From Hymenobacter siberiensis (GTDB taxonomy: Bacteria > Bacteroidota > Bacteroidia > Cytophagales > Hymenobacteraceae), in NCBI RefSeq assembly GCF_018967845.1, contig NZ_JAHLZZ010000001.1:1798001-1862000 (forward strand): a DNA stretch of 64,000 nucleotides, in the 5' to 3' direction. The position numbers were made by a program, and so were the translations under genes. Each line of letters opens with the position of its first letter. The first letter of the stretch is position 1. The notes beneath the pieces were generated by a model. It was not told the origin of the DNA and did not search any database. It saw nothing but the letters and a program-made list of their open reading frames with translations. Below are positions 25,651 to 34,113 of the stretch, piece by piece.

Positions 25651-26398
25651 CTTCTTCGCCGGCCGAGAAAGCCTTGGCCGACCACCAGATACTCGACCAT
25701 TTCTACGGCCATCTGCTGCCCGAGCCGCGCCGCACACCTATGCGTGAGCTCATTTCCACCGTGCTATCGCACCGCACCACTCACGCCGATGAAGAGCTAG
25801 CCTACGACCGCATGCTGGAAGCTTTTGGCGACTGGACCGGGGTGGAGGCTGCCCCACGGCCGACCTGGCCCACGCCATCCGCACCACGCGCTGGCCCGAT
25901 ACCCAGGCCCCGCGCATTCAGGAAATTCTGCGTCGCATCCGGGCCGAAACGGGCGGGGCGTTCGACCTGGACTTTCTGGCCGACTGGCCCACGGAACGCG
26001 GCCTGGCCTGGCTCACGGATATGCTCGGTATCGGCCTGAAAACGGCTTCGCTGCTACTGCTCTTCAATTATCATAAGTCGGTGCTGCCCGTCGATACGCA
26101 CGTGCACCGGGTAGCGCAGCGGGTGGGGTTTTTGGGCCCCAAGGTATCGGTCGAGAAGGCGCACAGCGTGCTGCTGGCCCTGCTCCCCAATGATGCCGAA
26201 ACACTGTTTAACTTCCACAAGCACAACTACTGGCACGGGCAGCAAATCTGCTTTTTCCTGAAGCCGAATTGCGCCCGCTGCCCACTGAAAGGGTTTTGCA
26301 ATTACTATGAAGAGCATTTTGGCGAAGCCACGGCCGAGGCGCTGGCGGCCACGCCAACGCAGTGGGATGCCGCCGCCTGGGGCAAGCTGCCGCATTGA
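25623..26398 (+). pseudogene. nth: Endonuclease III-like glycosylase with one frameshift
   Basis: The N-terminal frame (from GTG 25623, or TTG 25674) reads DHQILDHFYGHLLPEPRRTP and MRELISTVLSHRTTHADEEL. One base is missing in the C run at about 25853-25857; with it, the next frame gives TADLAHAIRTTRWPDTQAPR in phase. The C-terminal part holds the helix-hairpin-helix with catalytic Lys (LGIGLKTAS), the Asp motif LPVDTHVHRVAQR and the 4Fe-4S ligands C-x6-C-x2-C-x5-C (ICFFLKPNCARCPLKGFC). The intact protein would excise oxidised pyrimidines and nick abasic sites. All active-site residues survive, so a sequencing error is quite possible. Confidence 0.82.
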
Positions 26399-26400
26399 CC

Positions 26401-26496
26401 TAGCTGTTAGCTTTTAGCTGTTAGCTTCGTTGTGGCGCTTGGAGGAGGCCGGAACATAAAAAGCTGATAGCTAAAAGCTAATGGCTAACAGCTAAA
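26401..26496. repeat. A/T-rich inverted repeat of AGCTGTTAGC units
   Basis: The left half iterates TAGCTGTTAGCTTTTAGCTG and the right half AGCTGATAGCTAAAAGCTAA with complement order, around about 35 bp of unique sequence. It begins 3 bp after the endonuclease stop codon and ends 3 bp before the radical SAM start codon. Confidence 0.8.
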
Positions 26497-26499
26497 AAT

Positions 26500-27483
26500 A
26501 TGCGTCTCGTTAAGCACCCCGTCCTTTGCAATTACTACGTCACTTACCGCTGCAATGCGAAGTGCGCGTTTTGCGATATCTGGGAGAAGCCCTCGCCCTA
26601 CATCACTCTGGAGGATGTGGACCGCAACCTGCGCGACCTCAAGCGGCTGGGCGTTTCGGTGATTGACTTCACCGGCGGTGAGCCGCTGTTGCACCGGCAG
26701 CTGCCCGAGTTTCTGGGACTGGCGCGGGAGCTGGGCTTCATCACTACCGTCACGACCAACGGCCTGCTTTACCCCAAAAACGCCGAAAAGCTGCGCGGTA
26801 AGGTCGATATGCTGCATTTCTCGCTCGACTCGGCCGACCGCGACACTCACGACCTGGGCCGGGGCGTGGCCTGCTACGATTTCGTGCTCGAAAGCATTCG
26901 CGTAGCCAAAGAGCTGGGCGAGCGGCCGGATATCCTCTTCACCGTATTCCGCAAAAACCTGGCGGATTTGGAGGCCGTGTACCGCGACATTACCCAGCCC
27001 AACGGCCTCGTGCTCATCCTCAATCCCGCCTTCGAATACGGCGACGTGGAAACCGGTGAGCAGCTCACTCCCGAGGAGCTGGACTATCTCTCGGCCTTCG
27101 GCAAGCGCAAGGGCGTGTACCTGAACGAAGCCTTCATCGAGTTGCGGCGCGATGGCGGCAACCACATTGCCGCGCCCGTGTGCCGGGCCGCCAGCACCAC
27201 GCTGGTTATCTCGCCCAGCAACGAGCTGGTGCTGCCCTGCTACCACCTCGGCGAACAGAAATTCCCCATCGACGGCAAGCTGTTCGACCTCTACAACGCG
27301 CCCGAAACCCAGCGCCTGGCTGCCCTTGAAGGCCGCCTGCCCGCCTGCGAGGGCTGCACTATCAACTGCTATATGCAGCCCAGCTTCGCGGTCGAAACCA
27401 GTAAATATTTCTGGCAGGCGCTGCCGAGTACGCTGAAGTATAACTGGGAGAAGGGGACGTGGAAACGGCTGCTTGTGAGGTAA
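26500..27483 (+). CDS. Radical SAM protein with C-terminal cysteine cluster
   Basis: The protein has 327 residues. The radical SAM 4Fe-4S motif C-x3-C-x2-C is at about residues 18-25 (YRCNAKCAFCDIW), followed by FTGGEPLLHRQLPEF and LHFSLDSAD. The C-terminal part has further cysteines (VCRAAS, LPCYHLG, CEGCTINCYMQPS) like the SPASM/auxiliary-cluster region of peptide- or lipid-modifying enzymes. The reaction is unknown; by layout it resembles HpnH- or MoaA-type proteins. It is not beside a precursor peptide gene. Inverted repeats flank it on both sides, so it is probably its own transcript. Confidence 0.88.
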   Translation: MRLVKHPVLCNYYVTYRCNAKCAFCDIWEKPSPYITLEDVDRNLRDLKRLGVSVIDFTGGEPLLHRQLPEFLGLARELGFITTVTTNGLLYPKNAEKLRGKVDMLHFSLDSADRDTHDLGRGVACYDFVLESIRVAKELGERPDILFTVFRKNLADLEAVYRDITQPNGLVLILNPAFEYGDVETGEQLTPEELDYLSAFGKRKGVYLNEAFIELRRDGGNHIAAPVCRAASTTLVISPSNELVLPCYHLGEQKFPIDGKLFDLYNAPETQRLAALEGRLPACEGCTINCYMQPSFAVETSKYFWQALPSTLKYNWEKGTWKRLLVR

Positions 27484-27535
27484 GCTTTAGCTTGCCGTCT
27501 CATTGCCGATACGGCAAGCTAAAGCTTACCTCACA
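27474..27535. repeat. Perfect 25-bp inverted repeat overlapping the radical SAM stop codon
   Basis: TGTGAGGTAAGCTTTAGCTT and 5 more bases (27474-27498) are exactly complemented at 27511-27535 around a 12-bp loop. The left arm contains the last codons and the TAA of the radical SAM gene. The right arm ends 4 bp before the carbonic anhydrase start. Confidence 0.92.
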
Positions 27536-27539
27536 ACTC

Positions 27540-28055
27540 ATGCCCGCTCTAATTCTCCCTGTTCACGGCATCTCGCCCACCATTCCCGCCGACTGCTTCG
27601 TTGCCGATAACGCCACCATCATCGGCGATGTCGTCCTTGGCTCAAAATGCACCGTCTGGTTCACGGCCGTGATTCGCGGCGACGTGCACCGCATCCGCAT
27701 CGGTGACGAAACTAATATCCAGGATGGGGCCGTGCTGCACTGCACCTACCAGCAGGCCCCGCTCAACATCGGCAGCCGCGTTAGTATCGGGCATCGGGCG
27801 ATGGTGCACGGCTGCACCGTGGAGGACGACGTGCTCATCGGCATGGGAGCCATCGTGATGGACCACGCCGTGGTGGGCACCGGCTGCATCGTCGCGGCCG
27901 GGGCCGTGGTACTCGAAAATTTCGTGTGCGAGCCCGGTTTTCTGTACGCGGGAGTGCCCGCCAAAAAGATTAAGCCCGTGACGGAGAAGCAGCGCGAGGG
28001 GCTGAAGCGCACGGCTGCTAATTACCAGACTTATGCCAGCTGGTTGGAGAATTAA
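27540..28055 (+). CDS. Gamma-class carbonic anhydrase family protein
   Basis: The protein has 171 residues from ATG 27540; the longer upstream frame is only repeat sequence. It is a left-handed beta-helix of hexapeptide repeats: ADNATIIGDVVLGSKCTVWF, AVIRGDVHRIRIGDETNIQD, then IGHRAMVHGCTVEDDVLIGM. The metal histidines of the family are visible (VLHCTYQ, SIGHRAMVHG). A C-terminal helix follows (KQREGLKRTAANYQTYASWL). The family is trimeric and zinc- or iron-dependent; many YrdA/PaaY-like members show little CO2 hydration, so the reaction is not certain. Confidence 0.93.
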   Translation: MPALILPVHGISPTIPADCFVADNATIIGDVVLGSKCTVWFTAVIRGDVHRIRIGDETNIQDGAVLHCTYQQAPLNIGSRVSIGHRAMVHGCTVEDDVLIGMGAIVMDHAVVGTGCIVAAGAVVLENFVCEPGFLYAGVPAKKIKPVTEKQREGLKRTAANYQTYASWLEN

Positions 28056-28062
28056 AAATGAA

Positions 28063-28110
28063 GAATTAAGAATGGTCCTCCTGCATCGTCAGGAGGACCA
28101 TTCTTAATTC
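28063..28110. repeat. Inverted repeat between convergent genes
   Basis: GAATTAAGAATGGTCCTCCT plus G (28063-28083) is exactly complemented ending at 28110 around a 6-bp loop. It fills the gap between the stop codons of the carbonic anhydrase and CorC-type genes and can terminate both. Confidence 0.9.
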
Positions 28111-28113
28111 CCT

Positions 28114-29448
28114 TTACACCTCGTCGCTTAGCTCGCCGCGCGGGGCCTCGCGCTCGGCGTGGGTGGTCACGCGGAGTTGCACCAGCTCCACGGCGCGGCG
28201 CGAGCGTTGCAGCACGCGGAACTCGTAGGGGTCGAGCACGGCCACGTCGCCCACTTCCGGGATGCTGCCGTAGATGACGTTGAGCAGGCCGCCCACGGTT
28301 TCGTAGTCTTCGCCCTCGGGTAGGGGGAAGGGGAGGTACTCGTTGGCGTCGGAGATGGGGGTGGCGGGGTTTACGCGGTACTCGTCTTCGGCCACTTTTT
28401 CCACCACGGGCACCTCGTTGTCGTATTCGTCCTGGATTTCGCCCACCAGCTCCTCCATAATGTCTTCGATGGTGACAATGCCGGACACGCCGCCGAACTC
28501 GTCGCTCACAATGGCCATCACAATGTGCTTGCGCTGAAACTGGCGCAGCAGGCGGTTGATTTTCTTGGTTTCGGGCACAAAGTAGGGCGGGCGCATGATG
28601 CGGGCCAAATCCACGGCCTCGCCGCGCCGGATGATGGGCAGCAGGTCCTTCACGTTGAGCACCCCCACGATGTTGTCGATATTGCCCTCGAACACCGGCA
28701 TGCGCGAAAAGCCTTCGCTGAATACCAGGTCTAGAATGGTTTCTTCGGGCGCATTCACCTCCAAGGCCGAAAGCTTGGTGCGGGGCACCATAATCTGCTT
28801 CACCATGCGGTCGTTGAACTGAAAAACATTTTCAATCAGCTCATGCTCAGAGTCTTGGATTTCGCCGCTCTCTTTGCCCTGGTCGATGAGCAGGCGTAGC
28901 TCTTCGGCCGTATGAATCTCGGCCCCGTGCGTCGATTTCACCCCAAACATGCCCAGCAGGCCGTTAGAAAGCACGTTCAGCAGCCAGATGGCCGGGAAGG
29001 TAATGATGTAGAAGAAGCGCAGCGGTGCGGCAATAACCAGCGTGGTGGCCTCGGGCTTCTGAATGGCCAGCACCTTGGGAGCCTGCTCGCCAATAACGAT
29101 GTGCAGCACCGTGATGGTAGCAAACGACGCGAACAGGGCAATGGTGTGCACGGTTTCGGGTGCGATTACCAGCCCGAGCTTGTGAATAATGGCCAGCAGC
29201 ACCTCCGCCACCACACTTTCGCCAATCCAGCCCAGCCCCAGCGATGCCAGCGTGATGCCCAGCTGGGTGGCCGAGAGGTAGGCATCTAGGTTGTGGAGCA
29301 TGGTCTTGGTGAGCTGCGCCAAGCGGTTGCCCTCCTGTGCTCGCAGGTCAATCTGCGAAAGTCGAACCTTGACCAGCGCAAACTCGGCGGCCACAAAAAA
29401 TCCGTTTACCAAGACCAGTAAAACGGTGAAAAGTATTTTTAAACCCAT
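28114..29448 (-). CDS. Hemolysin-family CNNM/CorC-type membrane protein
   Basis: The protein has 444 residues. A DUF21/CNNM membrane domain (about 1-190, three to four helices; FFVAAEFALVKVRLSQIDL, GEQAPKVLAIQKPEATTLVI) is followed by a CBS pair (about 205-330; MVPRTKLSALEVN, GVLNVKDLLPIIRR, FGGVSGIVTIEDIMEELVGE) and a C-terminal CorC/HlyC domain (about 350-430; NEYLPFPLPEGEDYETVGGL). Despite the name, family members mostly handle magnesium or cobalt efflux. It converges with the carbonic anhydrase gene. A -7-like TACTTTTG lies at 29493-29500 on the minus strand. Confidence 0.93.
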   Translation of the reverse strand: MGLKILFTVLLVLVNGFFVAAEFALVKVRLSQIDLRAQEGNRLAQLTKTMLHNLDAYLSATQLGITLASLGLGWIGESVVAEVLLAIIHKLGLVIAPETVHTIALFASFATITVLHIVIGEQAPKVLAIQKPEATTLVIAAPLRFFYIITFPAIWLLNVLSNGLLGMFGVKSTHGAEIHTAEELRLLIDQGKESGEIQDSEHELIENVFQFNDRMVKQIMVPRTKLSALEVNAPEETILDLVFSEGFSRMPVFEGNIDNIVGVLNVKDLLPIIRRGEAVDLARIMRPPYFVPETKKINRLLRQFQRKHIVMAIVSDEFGGVSGIVTIEDIMEELVGEIQDEYDNEVPVVEKVAEDEYRVNPATPISDANEYLPFPLPEGEDYETVGGLLNVIYGSIPEVGDVAVLDPYEFRVLQRSRRAVELVQLRVTTHAEREAPRGELSDEV

Positions 29449-29492
29449 GTCGGCGGCCCCGCGACGCGGTCGGTCTGGAAGCCTTTGTAGGC

Positions 29493-29500
29493 CAAAAGTA
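29493..29500 (-). promoter_or_regulatory. Candidate -7 promoter element for the CorC-type gene
   Basis: The minus strand reads TACTTTTG, an exact TAnnTTTG, 44 bp upstream of the start codon. Confidence 0.45.
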
Positions 29501-29566
29501 CGCAGTTTGGCGCAGGTGGTTGGCTTGCTGAACTTTTAACTCATCGGTTTGTCATTCAACGAGGCT

Positions 29567-29574
29567 TAATTTTG
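29567..29574 (+). promoter_or_regulatory. Candidate -7 promoter element for dsbD
   Basis: TAATTTTG matches TAnnTTTG, and a TTTG lies 15 bp upstream, which is short for the -33 spacing. It predicts a leader of about 130 nt before the ATG at 29714. The gap 29449-29713 holds no gene. Confidence 0.4.
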
Positions 29575-29713
29575 TGCTCTGAAGTAGGTGTAAGCTATGG
29601 CCGGGTGAAGCGACTACCCGTGGCCTCCAACCGGGGTAATTGCAACGAGAGCGGCTCTTTGCCGGTTAGAAAGAAGCCAGGCGTGGCCAACCACAACGCG
29701 TCATTCAAATACA

Positions 29714-31933
29714 ATGAAGAATTTTCGGATATTAACTGCAGCGCTGTTTTGGCTGGCCCTGATGGGCCCCGCCGCCGCTCAGATTCTCACGCCTACCCAC
29801 CTAAGCACCGCCCTGAGCAAGCCCACCGCCAAAGTAGGCGAGGAGGTCGAATTAATTATCAACGCCCGCATCGACGACAAGTGGCACCTCTACGCCTCCG
29901 ATTTCAGCGATGAAGTCGGCCCCGTGGTGTTCACGCTCAAATTCAAGCCCAGCCCGGCCTATGCGCTGGTGGGCAAGCTCCAGGCCATCAAGTCGCACCA
30001 CGAGCAGGACGAGATTTTCAAGGGCGAAGTCGCCTTCTGGGAAAAAACCGGCCAGATGCGCCAGCGTATCAAAATACTGCAGCCCGGCGCGCTCAGCATC
30101 GTGGCCGATGCCGACTACCAAAGTTGCACCACCGTGGACGGCAAATGCGTGCCCGGCAGCGAAACCCTGAAATTCGGCCCGCTTACTGCCATCGGCGCGG
30201 CTGCTCCGGCTAAAGCCACCGGGGCCATGCCGCCCGCTGCCATGCCCACCACAGCGGCGGTAGCGGCTGCCCCAACTGCTGCCGCCCCCGCCGCTGTGCA
30301 GGCGGCCGACCCTGCCGGTGATACGGCTGCCCAGGCAGCCACTGCGGCAGTTGTGCCCGCCCCAGCCACCAGCGCCACCCCCGAAGCCACGGCCGCGCCC
30401 GCGCCCGCCGTGGCCAGCGTAGCCCTCGCCGCCGACCCCGTGAACAAAGCCGGCGGCCTGTGGGCCTTCGCGCTGCTGGCCTTCACCTTTGGCCTGGCCG
30501 CGTTGGTTACGCCCTGCGTGTTCCCGATGGTACCAATGACGGTTTCGCTTTTCACCAGCGGCAACGACAGCCGCCAGCGCGGTATTTTCAAGGCGCTGGT
30601 GTACGGGGCCAGCATCATTGGTATTTATGTGCTGATGGGCGTGCTCGTATCGGTGCTGTTGGGCGAAGACGGCCCTAATCTCATTGCCACGCACTGGATT
30701 CCAAACCTGATTTTCTTCATCGTTTTTGTAGTGTTTGGCCTGTCGTTTCTGGGCTTGTTTGAAATTACGCTGCCCCACCAGATTGTGAATTCGGTGGATG
30801 CGCAGGCTGATAAAGGCGGCTGGGCCGGCATCTTCTTCATGGCTCTTACGCTGGTGGTGGTGTCATTTTCGTGCACCGCGCCCATTGTGGGCAGCATTCT
30901 GAGTATGGCCGCGCGCGGCGAGCGCATCACGCCTATTGTGGGCATGCTGGGCTTCTCGCTGGCGTTTGCGCTGCCGTTCACGCTGTTTGCCATCTTCCCT
31001 TCGTGGCTGAAAAGCCTGCCCCGCTCGGGTGGCTGGCTAAACACGGTGAAGGTGGTGCTGGGCTTCATTGAGCTGATGCTGGCCCTGAAATTCCTGAGCA
31101 CCGCCGACCTGGCCTACCACTGGCACCTGCTCAACCGCGACGTGTACATCGTGCTCTGGATTGTGCTTTCGGCGCTGCTGGGTTTCTACCTACTAGGCAA
31201 GTTCCGCCTCTCGCATGACTCGCCCCTCGACCACCTCAGCGTGGGCCGCCTGCTGATGGCCGTGCTGGCCTTCGCCTTCACCGTGTACTTGGTGCCGGGC
31301 CTGTTTGGGGCGCCGCTGCCGCTGCTGGCCGGCTACCTGCCGCCCCAGAGCAAGCACGACTTCTCCCTGGCCACGGCCGAGGGTGGGGCCGCGCCCGCCA
31401 TGGCAACCAGCACTGCCGGGGCCGCCGCCCGCGAAACGCCCCGCTTCGGCGAGTTCCTGGAGCTGCCTCACAACCTCGACGGCTATTTCGACTTGGAGCA
31501 GGCCAAGCGCGTGGCTCGGTTGCAGCACAAACCCATTTTTATCGATTTCACCGGCCATGCCTGTGTGAACTGCCGCAAGATGGAAGCTACGGTGTGGAGC
31601 GACCCGCAGGTGCTCACCCAACTCCGCAACGATTACGTGGTGGTGGCGCTGTACGTGGACGATAAAACCGAGCTGCCCCAGAAGGAGTGGTACACCTCCA
31701 CCCACGATAACCAAATTAAAACCACCCTCGGCAAGCAAAACGCCGACCTCCAGATAACGCGCTACGGCATCAATGCCCAGCCGTACTATGTGATTCTCGA
31801 TGCCGACGATGCAACCAGCCAGCCCCTGGTAACGCCTATTGCCTATGAGCCCGACGTAGCGCAATTCAGCGCTTTCCTGCAAGCCGGCTCGAAGCAGTAC
31901 CGTACGCAGCGGGTCCCGGTAGCGGCCCGCTAA
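29714..31933 (+). CDS. dsbD: Thiol:disulfide interchange protein DsbD
   Basis: The protein has 739 residues. It has a signal peptide (about 1-22), an N-terminal DsbD-alpha-like domain (about 25-160, ending GKCVPGSETLKFG with a Cys pair at YQSCTTVDGKC), then an Ala/Pro-rich linker (about 162-235). A membrane domain of eight or so helices has the paired cysteines LVTPCVFPMVPM and SFSCTAPIVG. The C-terminal thioredoxin domain (about 590-735) has FIDFTGHACVNCRKME. It carries electrons from cytosolic thioredoxin across the inner membrane to periplasmic thiol proteins and cytochrome c maturation. The long alanine linker is unusual for DsbD. No partner is adjacent. Confidence 0.93.
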   Translation: MKNFRILTAALFWLALMGPAAAQILTPTHLSTALSKPTAKVGEEVELIINARIDDKWHLYASDFSDEVGPVVFTLKFKPSPAYALVGKLQAIKSHHEQDEIFKGEVAFWEKTGQMRQRIKILQPGALSIVADADYQSCTTVDGKCVPGSETLKFGPLTAIGAAAPAKATGAMPPAAMPTTAAVAAAPTAAAPAAVQAADPAGDTAAQAATAAVVPAPATSATPEATAAPAPAVASVALAADPVNKAGGLWAFALLAFTFGLAALVTPCVFPMVPMTVSLFTSGNDSRQRGIFKALVYGASIIGIYVLMGVLVSVLLGEDGPNLIATHWIPNLIFFIVFVVFGLSFLGLFEITLPHQIVNSVDAQADKGGWAGIFFMALTLVVVSFSCTAPIVGSILSMAARGERITPIVGMLGFSLAFALPFTLFAIFPSWLKSLPRSGGWLNTVKVVLGFIELMLALKFLSTADLAYHWHLLNRDVYIVLWIVLSALLGFYLLGKFRLSHDSPLDHLSVGRLLMAVLAFAFTVYLVPGLFGAPLPLLAGYLPPQSKHDFSLATAEGGAAPAMATSTAGAAARETPRFGEFLELPHNLDGYFDLEQAKRVARLQHKPIFIDFTGHACVNCRKMEATVWSDPQVLTQLRNDYVVVALYVDDKTELPQKEWYTSTHDNQIKTTLGKQNADLQITRYGINAQPYYVILDADDATSQPLVTPIAYEPDVAQFSAFLQAGSKQYRTQRVPVAAR

Positions 31934-32339
31934 AAATCAGTTGAGCAATTCCGTGGCGGTAGCACACACAATCCCCGGACGAGTTAAAGCACGAAGAGGC
32001 GGCCCCCACCCAGAGGCCGCCTCTTACAAATGTGAGGTGCGCACCCACCCAGATGCGCAGCCCCGTTTTCCCCTCTTCTCCTCCGTATCCAACCACGGCC
32101 GTAACAAAAGGAAGTTTCCTTTTATGAAGAACTTAGCGAATGGCATGGTCGAGGTATCGGCCTTGTTTCAAGCACTAGTACGTTCTTACTTAGCACCGTG
32201 GCCTTCTGCCTAGGATTATGACAAATGTAAGATGTATGGTTAGATGATGCAAATAATTCTTTCATCTAACTCGAGCTTTGCAATAAATTTAATTTTAAGC
32301 GTTTAATTCAACACTCTCTCCAACTCCTTTCCGCAAAAA
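31934..32339. other. Intergenic region with a hairpin
   Basis: This gap of about 406 bp follows dsbD. AAGAGGCGGCC (31994-32004) pairs with GGCCGCCTCTT (32015-32025) and could terminate dsbD, although no T-run follows. From 32210 onward the DNA turns AT-rich and should hold the promoter of the Lrp gene. No gene with support is seen. Confidence 0.5.
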
Positions 32340-32804
32340 ATGGCCAGAAATTACGAACTTGATGACACCGACCGGAACATCCTGAACTTACTGATTCAGG
32401 ATGCCAAAATGCCGTACACCGAAATTGCCCGCAAAGTCAATGTTTCGGGCGGCACGGTCCACGTGCGAATGGCCCGGCTGGAAGAGCTGGGAATTGTACA
32501 GGGCGCTACCCTGCGCATTGATTACCAAAAGCTAGGCTACGGCGTGAGCGCCTTTCTGGGTATTTATCTGCTGAAAAGCTCGGTGTATACCAGCGTGGTG
32601 CAGCAGCTCCGTGAAATACCGGAGGTTGTGAGCATTCACTTCACCACCGGCGCCTACGGGGTTTTTGCCCGTTTGGTGTGCCGCGATACCCAGCATCTGC
32701 GCGATGTGCTCCACGACCGCATTCAGCCGATTGACGGTATTGAGCGCACCGAAACCCTTATTTCGCTGGAAGAAGTAGTGAACCGACCCACGCAACTGAC
32801 GTAG
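32340..32804 (+). CDS. Lrp/AsnC-family transcriptional regulator
   Basis: The protein has 154 residues. The N-terminal winged helix-turn-helix (about 8-60) has LDDTDRNILNLLIQDAKMPY, TEIARKVNVSGGTVHVRMAR and LEELGIVQGA. The C-terminal RAM/ligand-binding domain (about 70-145) starts LGYGVSAFLGIYLL and holds VVSIHFTTGAYGVFARLVCRD. Such proteins form octamers and respond to amino acids. It stands alone between dsbD and a glycosyltransferase gene, so its targets are not evident. Length and motifs are typical. Confidence 0.93.
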   Translation: MARNYELDDTDRNILNLLIQDAKMPYTEIARKVNVSGGTVHVRMARLEELGIVQGATLRIDYQKLGYGVSAFLGIYLLKSSVYTSVVQQLREIPEVVSIHFTTGAYGVFARLVCRDTQHLRDVLHDRIQPIDGIERTETLISLEEVVNRPTQLT

Positions 32805-32957
32805 CTGCACCGGCTGAGATTGAGCAGCAGCAGCAGCAGCCAGGATATGCGGCATTGGCCAGGCTTGGATAGCCTTGGTCGGTGCCGCATATCTGCTTTT
32901 TAATCCCTGCGTGCGTGCAGCTTGCCGCCGCAAGCACGCGACGTGCCCGCGCCGCTG

Positions 32958-32965
32958 TAATTTTG
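32958..32965 (+). promoter_or_regulatory. -7 promoter element implying a leaderless GTG start
   Basis: TAATTTTG lies only 4 bp before the GTG start of the glycosyltransferase gene. With the Bacteroidota geometry, transcription would begin at or next to the start codon. Confidence 0.45.
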
Positions 32966-32969
32966 TGCC

Positions 32970-34076
32970 GTGCCCACGACTCCTGCCCCGCCCGCCACGC
33001 TACTCATTCAAACCGCCTTCATCGGCGACGTTATTCTGATGACGGCGCTGCTGGAATATCTGCATCAGTCCGAGCCCGCCACGCCCGTCGATGTGCTGGT
33101 GCGCCGCGGCAACGAGGGCCTGCTGGCCGGCCATCCGCACGTCCGCAACGTGCTGATTTGGAATAAGAAATACCGCAAATACGCCGCGTTGTGGGACTTG
33201 CTGGGCCAGATTCGGGCGGCGCACTACGGCCGCGTCGTGACCCTGCAGCGCTTTGCCAGCACGGGCTTTCTCACGGCGTTTTCCAAAGCCCGGGAGCGTA
33301 TCGGGTTCGCTAAAAACCCGTTGAGCCGGTTTTTCACGCGCCGCGTGCCCCACCAAATTGGCGACGGCACCCATGAGGTGACGCGCAACCTGCGGTTGGT
33401 TATAGTTAAAAGTGAAGAGTTAAAAATTAAAAGCGAAAAAGTAGCCGGTAAATCCGCAGAGGTTTTAACTTCTAACTCTTCACTTTTAACTCTCTACCCG
33501 CCCCGGCTCTATCCCTCGGCCGCCGATGAAGCGGCCATTGCCCCGTATGCCATGGCCGGCCCCTACATCTGCCTGGCCCCGACCTCGGTGTGGTTCACCA
33601 AGCAATACCCCGAGGAGAAGTGGCTGGAGCTGCTGGCCGCCCTGCCCCAGGGCGTGCGGGTGTACCTGCTGGGCGGCCCGCCCGACGTGGCCGCCTGCGA
33701 GCGCCTGGCCGCCGCCAGCAGCCGCGCCAACGTGACCAGCATTGCCGGCAAAATCGGCCTGCTCGCCTCCGCCGCCCTCATGCGCGGGGCGATGATGAAT
33801 TATGTGAACGACTCGGCTCCGATGCACCTGTGCTCGGCTGTGGGCGCACCCGTGACGGCCGTTTTTTGCAGCACAGTGCCAGCGTTCGGGTTCGGGCCGC
33901 TGAGCCCCGTTTCGTTCATCGTCGAAACCCAGGAGGCGCTGGCCTGCCGGCCGTGCGGCCTGCACGGCCACGCGGTCTGCCCGTTGGGGCACTTTCGCTG
34001 CGCCTACGGCATTGAGGTGGGGCAACTACTGGCTACGCTGCCGGTTATATCATCCGAAAGCCGGCTGTTATCCTGA
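32970..34076 (+). CDS. Glycosyltransferase family 9 (heptosyltransferase-like) with repeat-encoded insert
   Basis: The protein has 368 residues. It has the GT-B fold of ADP-heptose:LPS heptosyltransferases: LLIQTAFIGDVILMTALLEY at the N-terminus, and APTSVWFTKQYPEEKWLELL, VYLLGGPPDVAACE and VNDSAPMHLCSAVGAPVTAV for the donor-binding half. It adds a sugar to lipid A core or a related glycolipid on the cytosolic face. Residues about 145-175 (VKSEELKIKSEKVAGKSAEV and on to TLYPPR) are foreign: they are the translation of an 88-bp inverted repeat inserted in frame between the two lobes. The C-terminal residues and stop codon come from another repeat fragment. The start is GTG 32970. Confidence 0.88.
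   Translation: MPTTPAPPATLLIQTAFIGDVILMTALLEYLHQSEPATPVDVLVRRGNEGLLAGHPHVRNVLIWNKKYRKYAALWDLLGQIRAAHYGRVVTLQRFASTGFLTAFSKARERIGFAKNPLSRFFTRRVPHQIGDGTHEVTRNLRLVIVKSEELKIKSEKVAGKSAEVLTSNSSLLTLYPPRLYPSAADEAAIAPYAMAGPYICLAPTSVWFTKQYPEEKWLELLAALPQGVRVYLLGGPPDVAACERLAAASSRANVTSIAGKIGLLASAALMRGAMMNYVNDSAPMHLCSAVGAPVTAVFCSTVPAFGFGPLSPVSFIVETQEALACRPCGLHGHAVCPLGHFRCAYGIEVGQLLATLPVISSESRLLS
33404..33491. repeat. Inverted repeat inside the glycosyltransferase gene
   Basis: AGTTAAAAGTGAAGAGTTAA (33404-) pairs with the sequence ending at 33491 over 25 bp with two or three mismatches. The unit resembles that at 1940-2048. It is inserted in frame, adding about 29 codons without a stop, at the junction of the two Rossmann lobes. 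Confidence 0.85.
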
Positions 34077-34097
34077 GCTTGCGTGACTGCCCAGCCG

Positions 34098-34105
34098 TAC
34101 CTTTG
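34098..34105 (+). promoter_or_regulatory. -7 promoter element of the M16 peptidase gene
   Basis: TACCTTTG, identical to the tRNA-Arg -7 element, lies 8 bp before the ATG at 34114. This predicts a leader of only a few nucleotides. Confidence 0.5.
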
Positions 34106-34113
34106 CCCTACTT

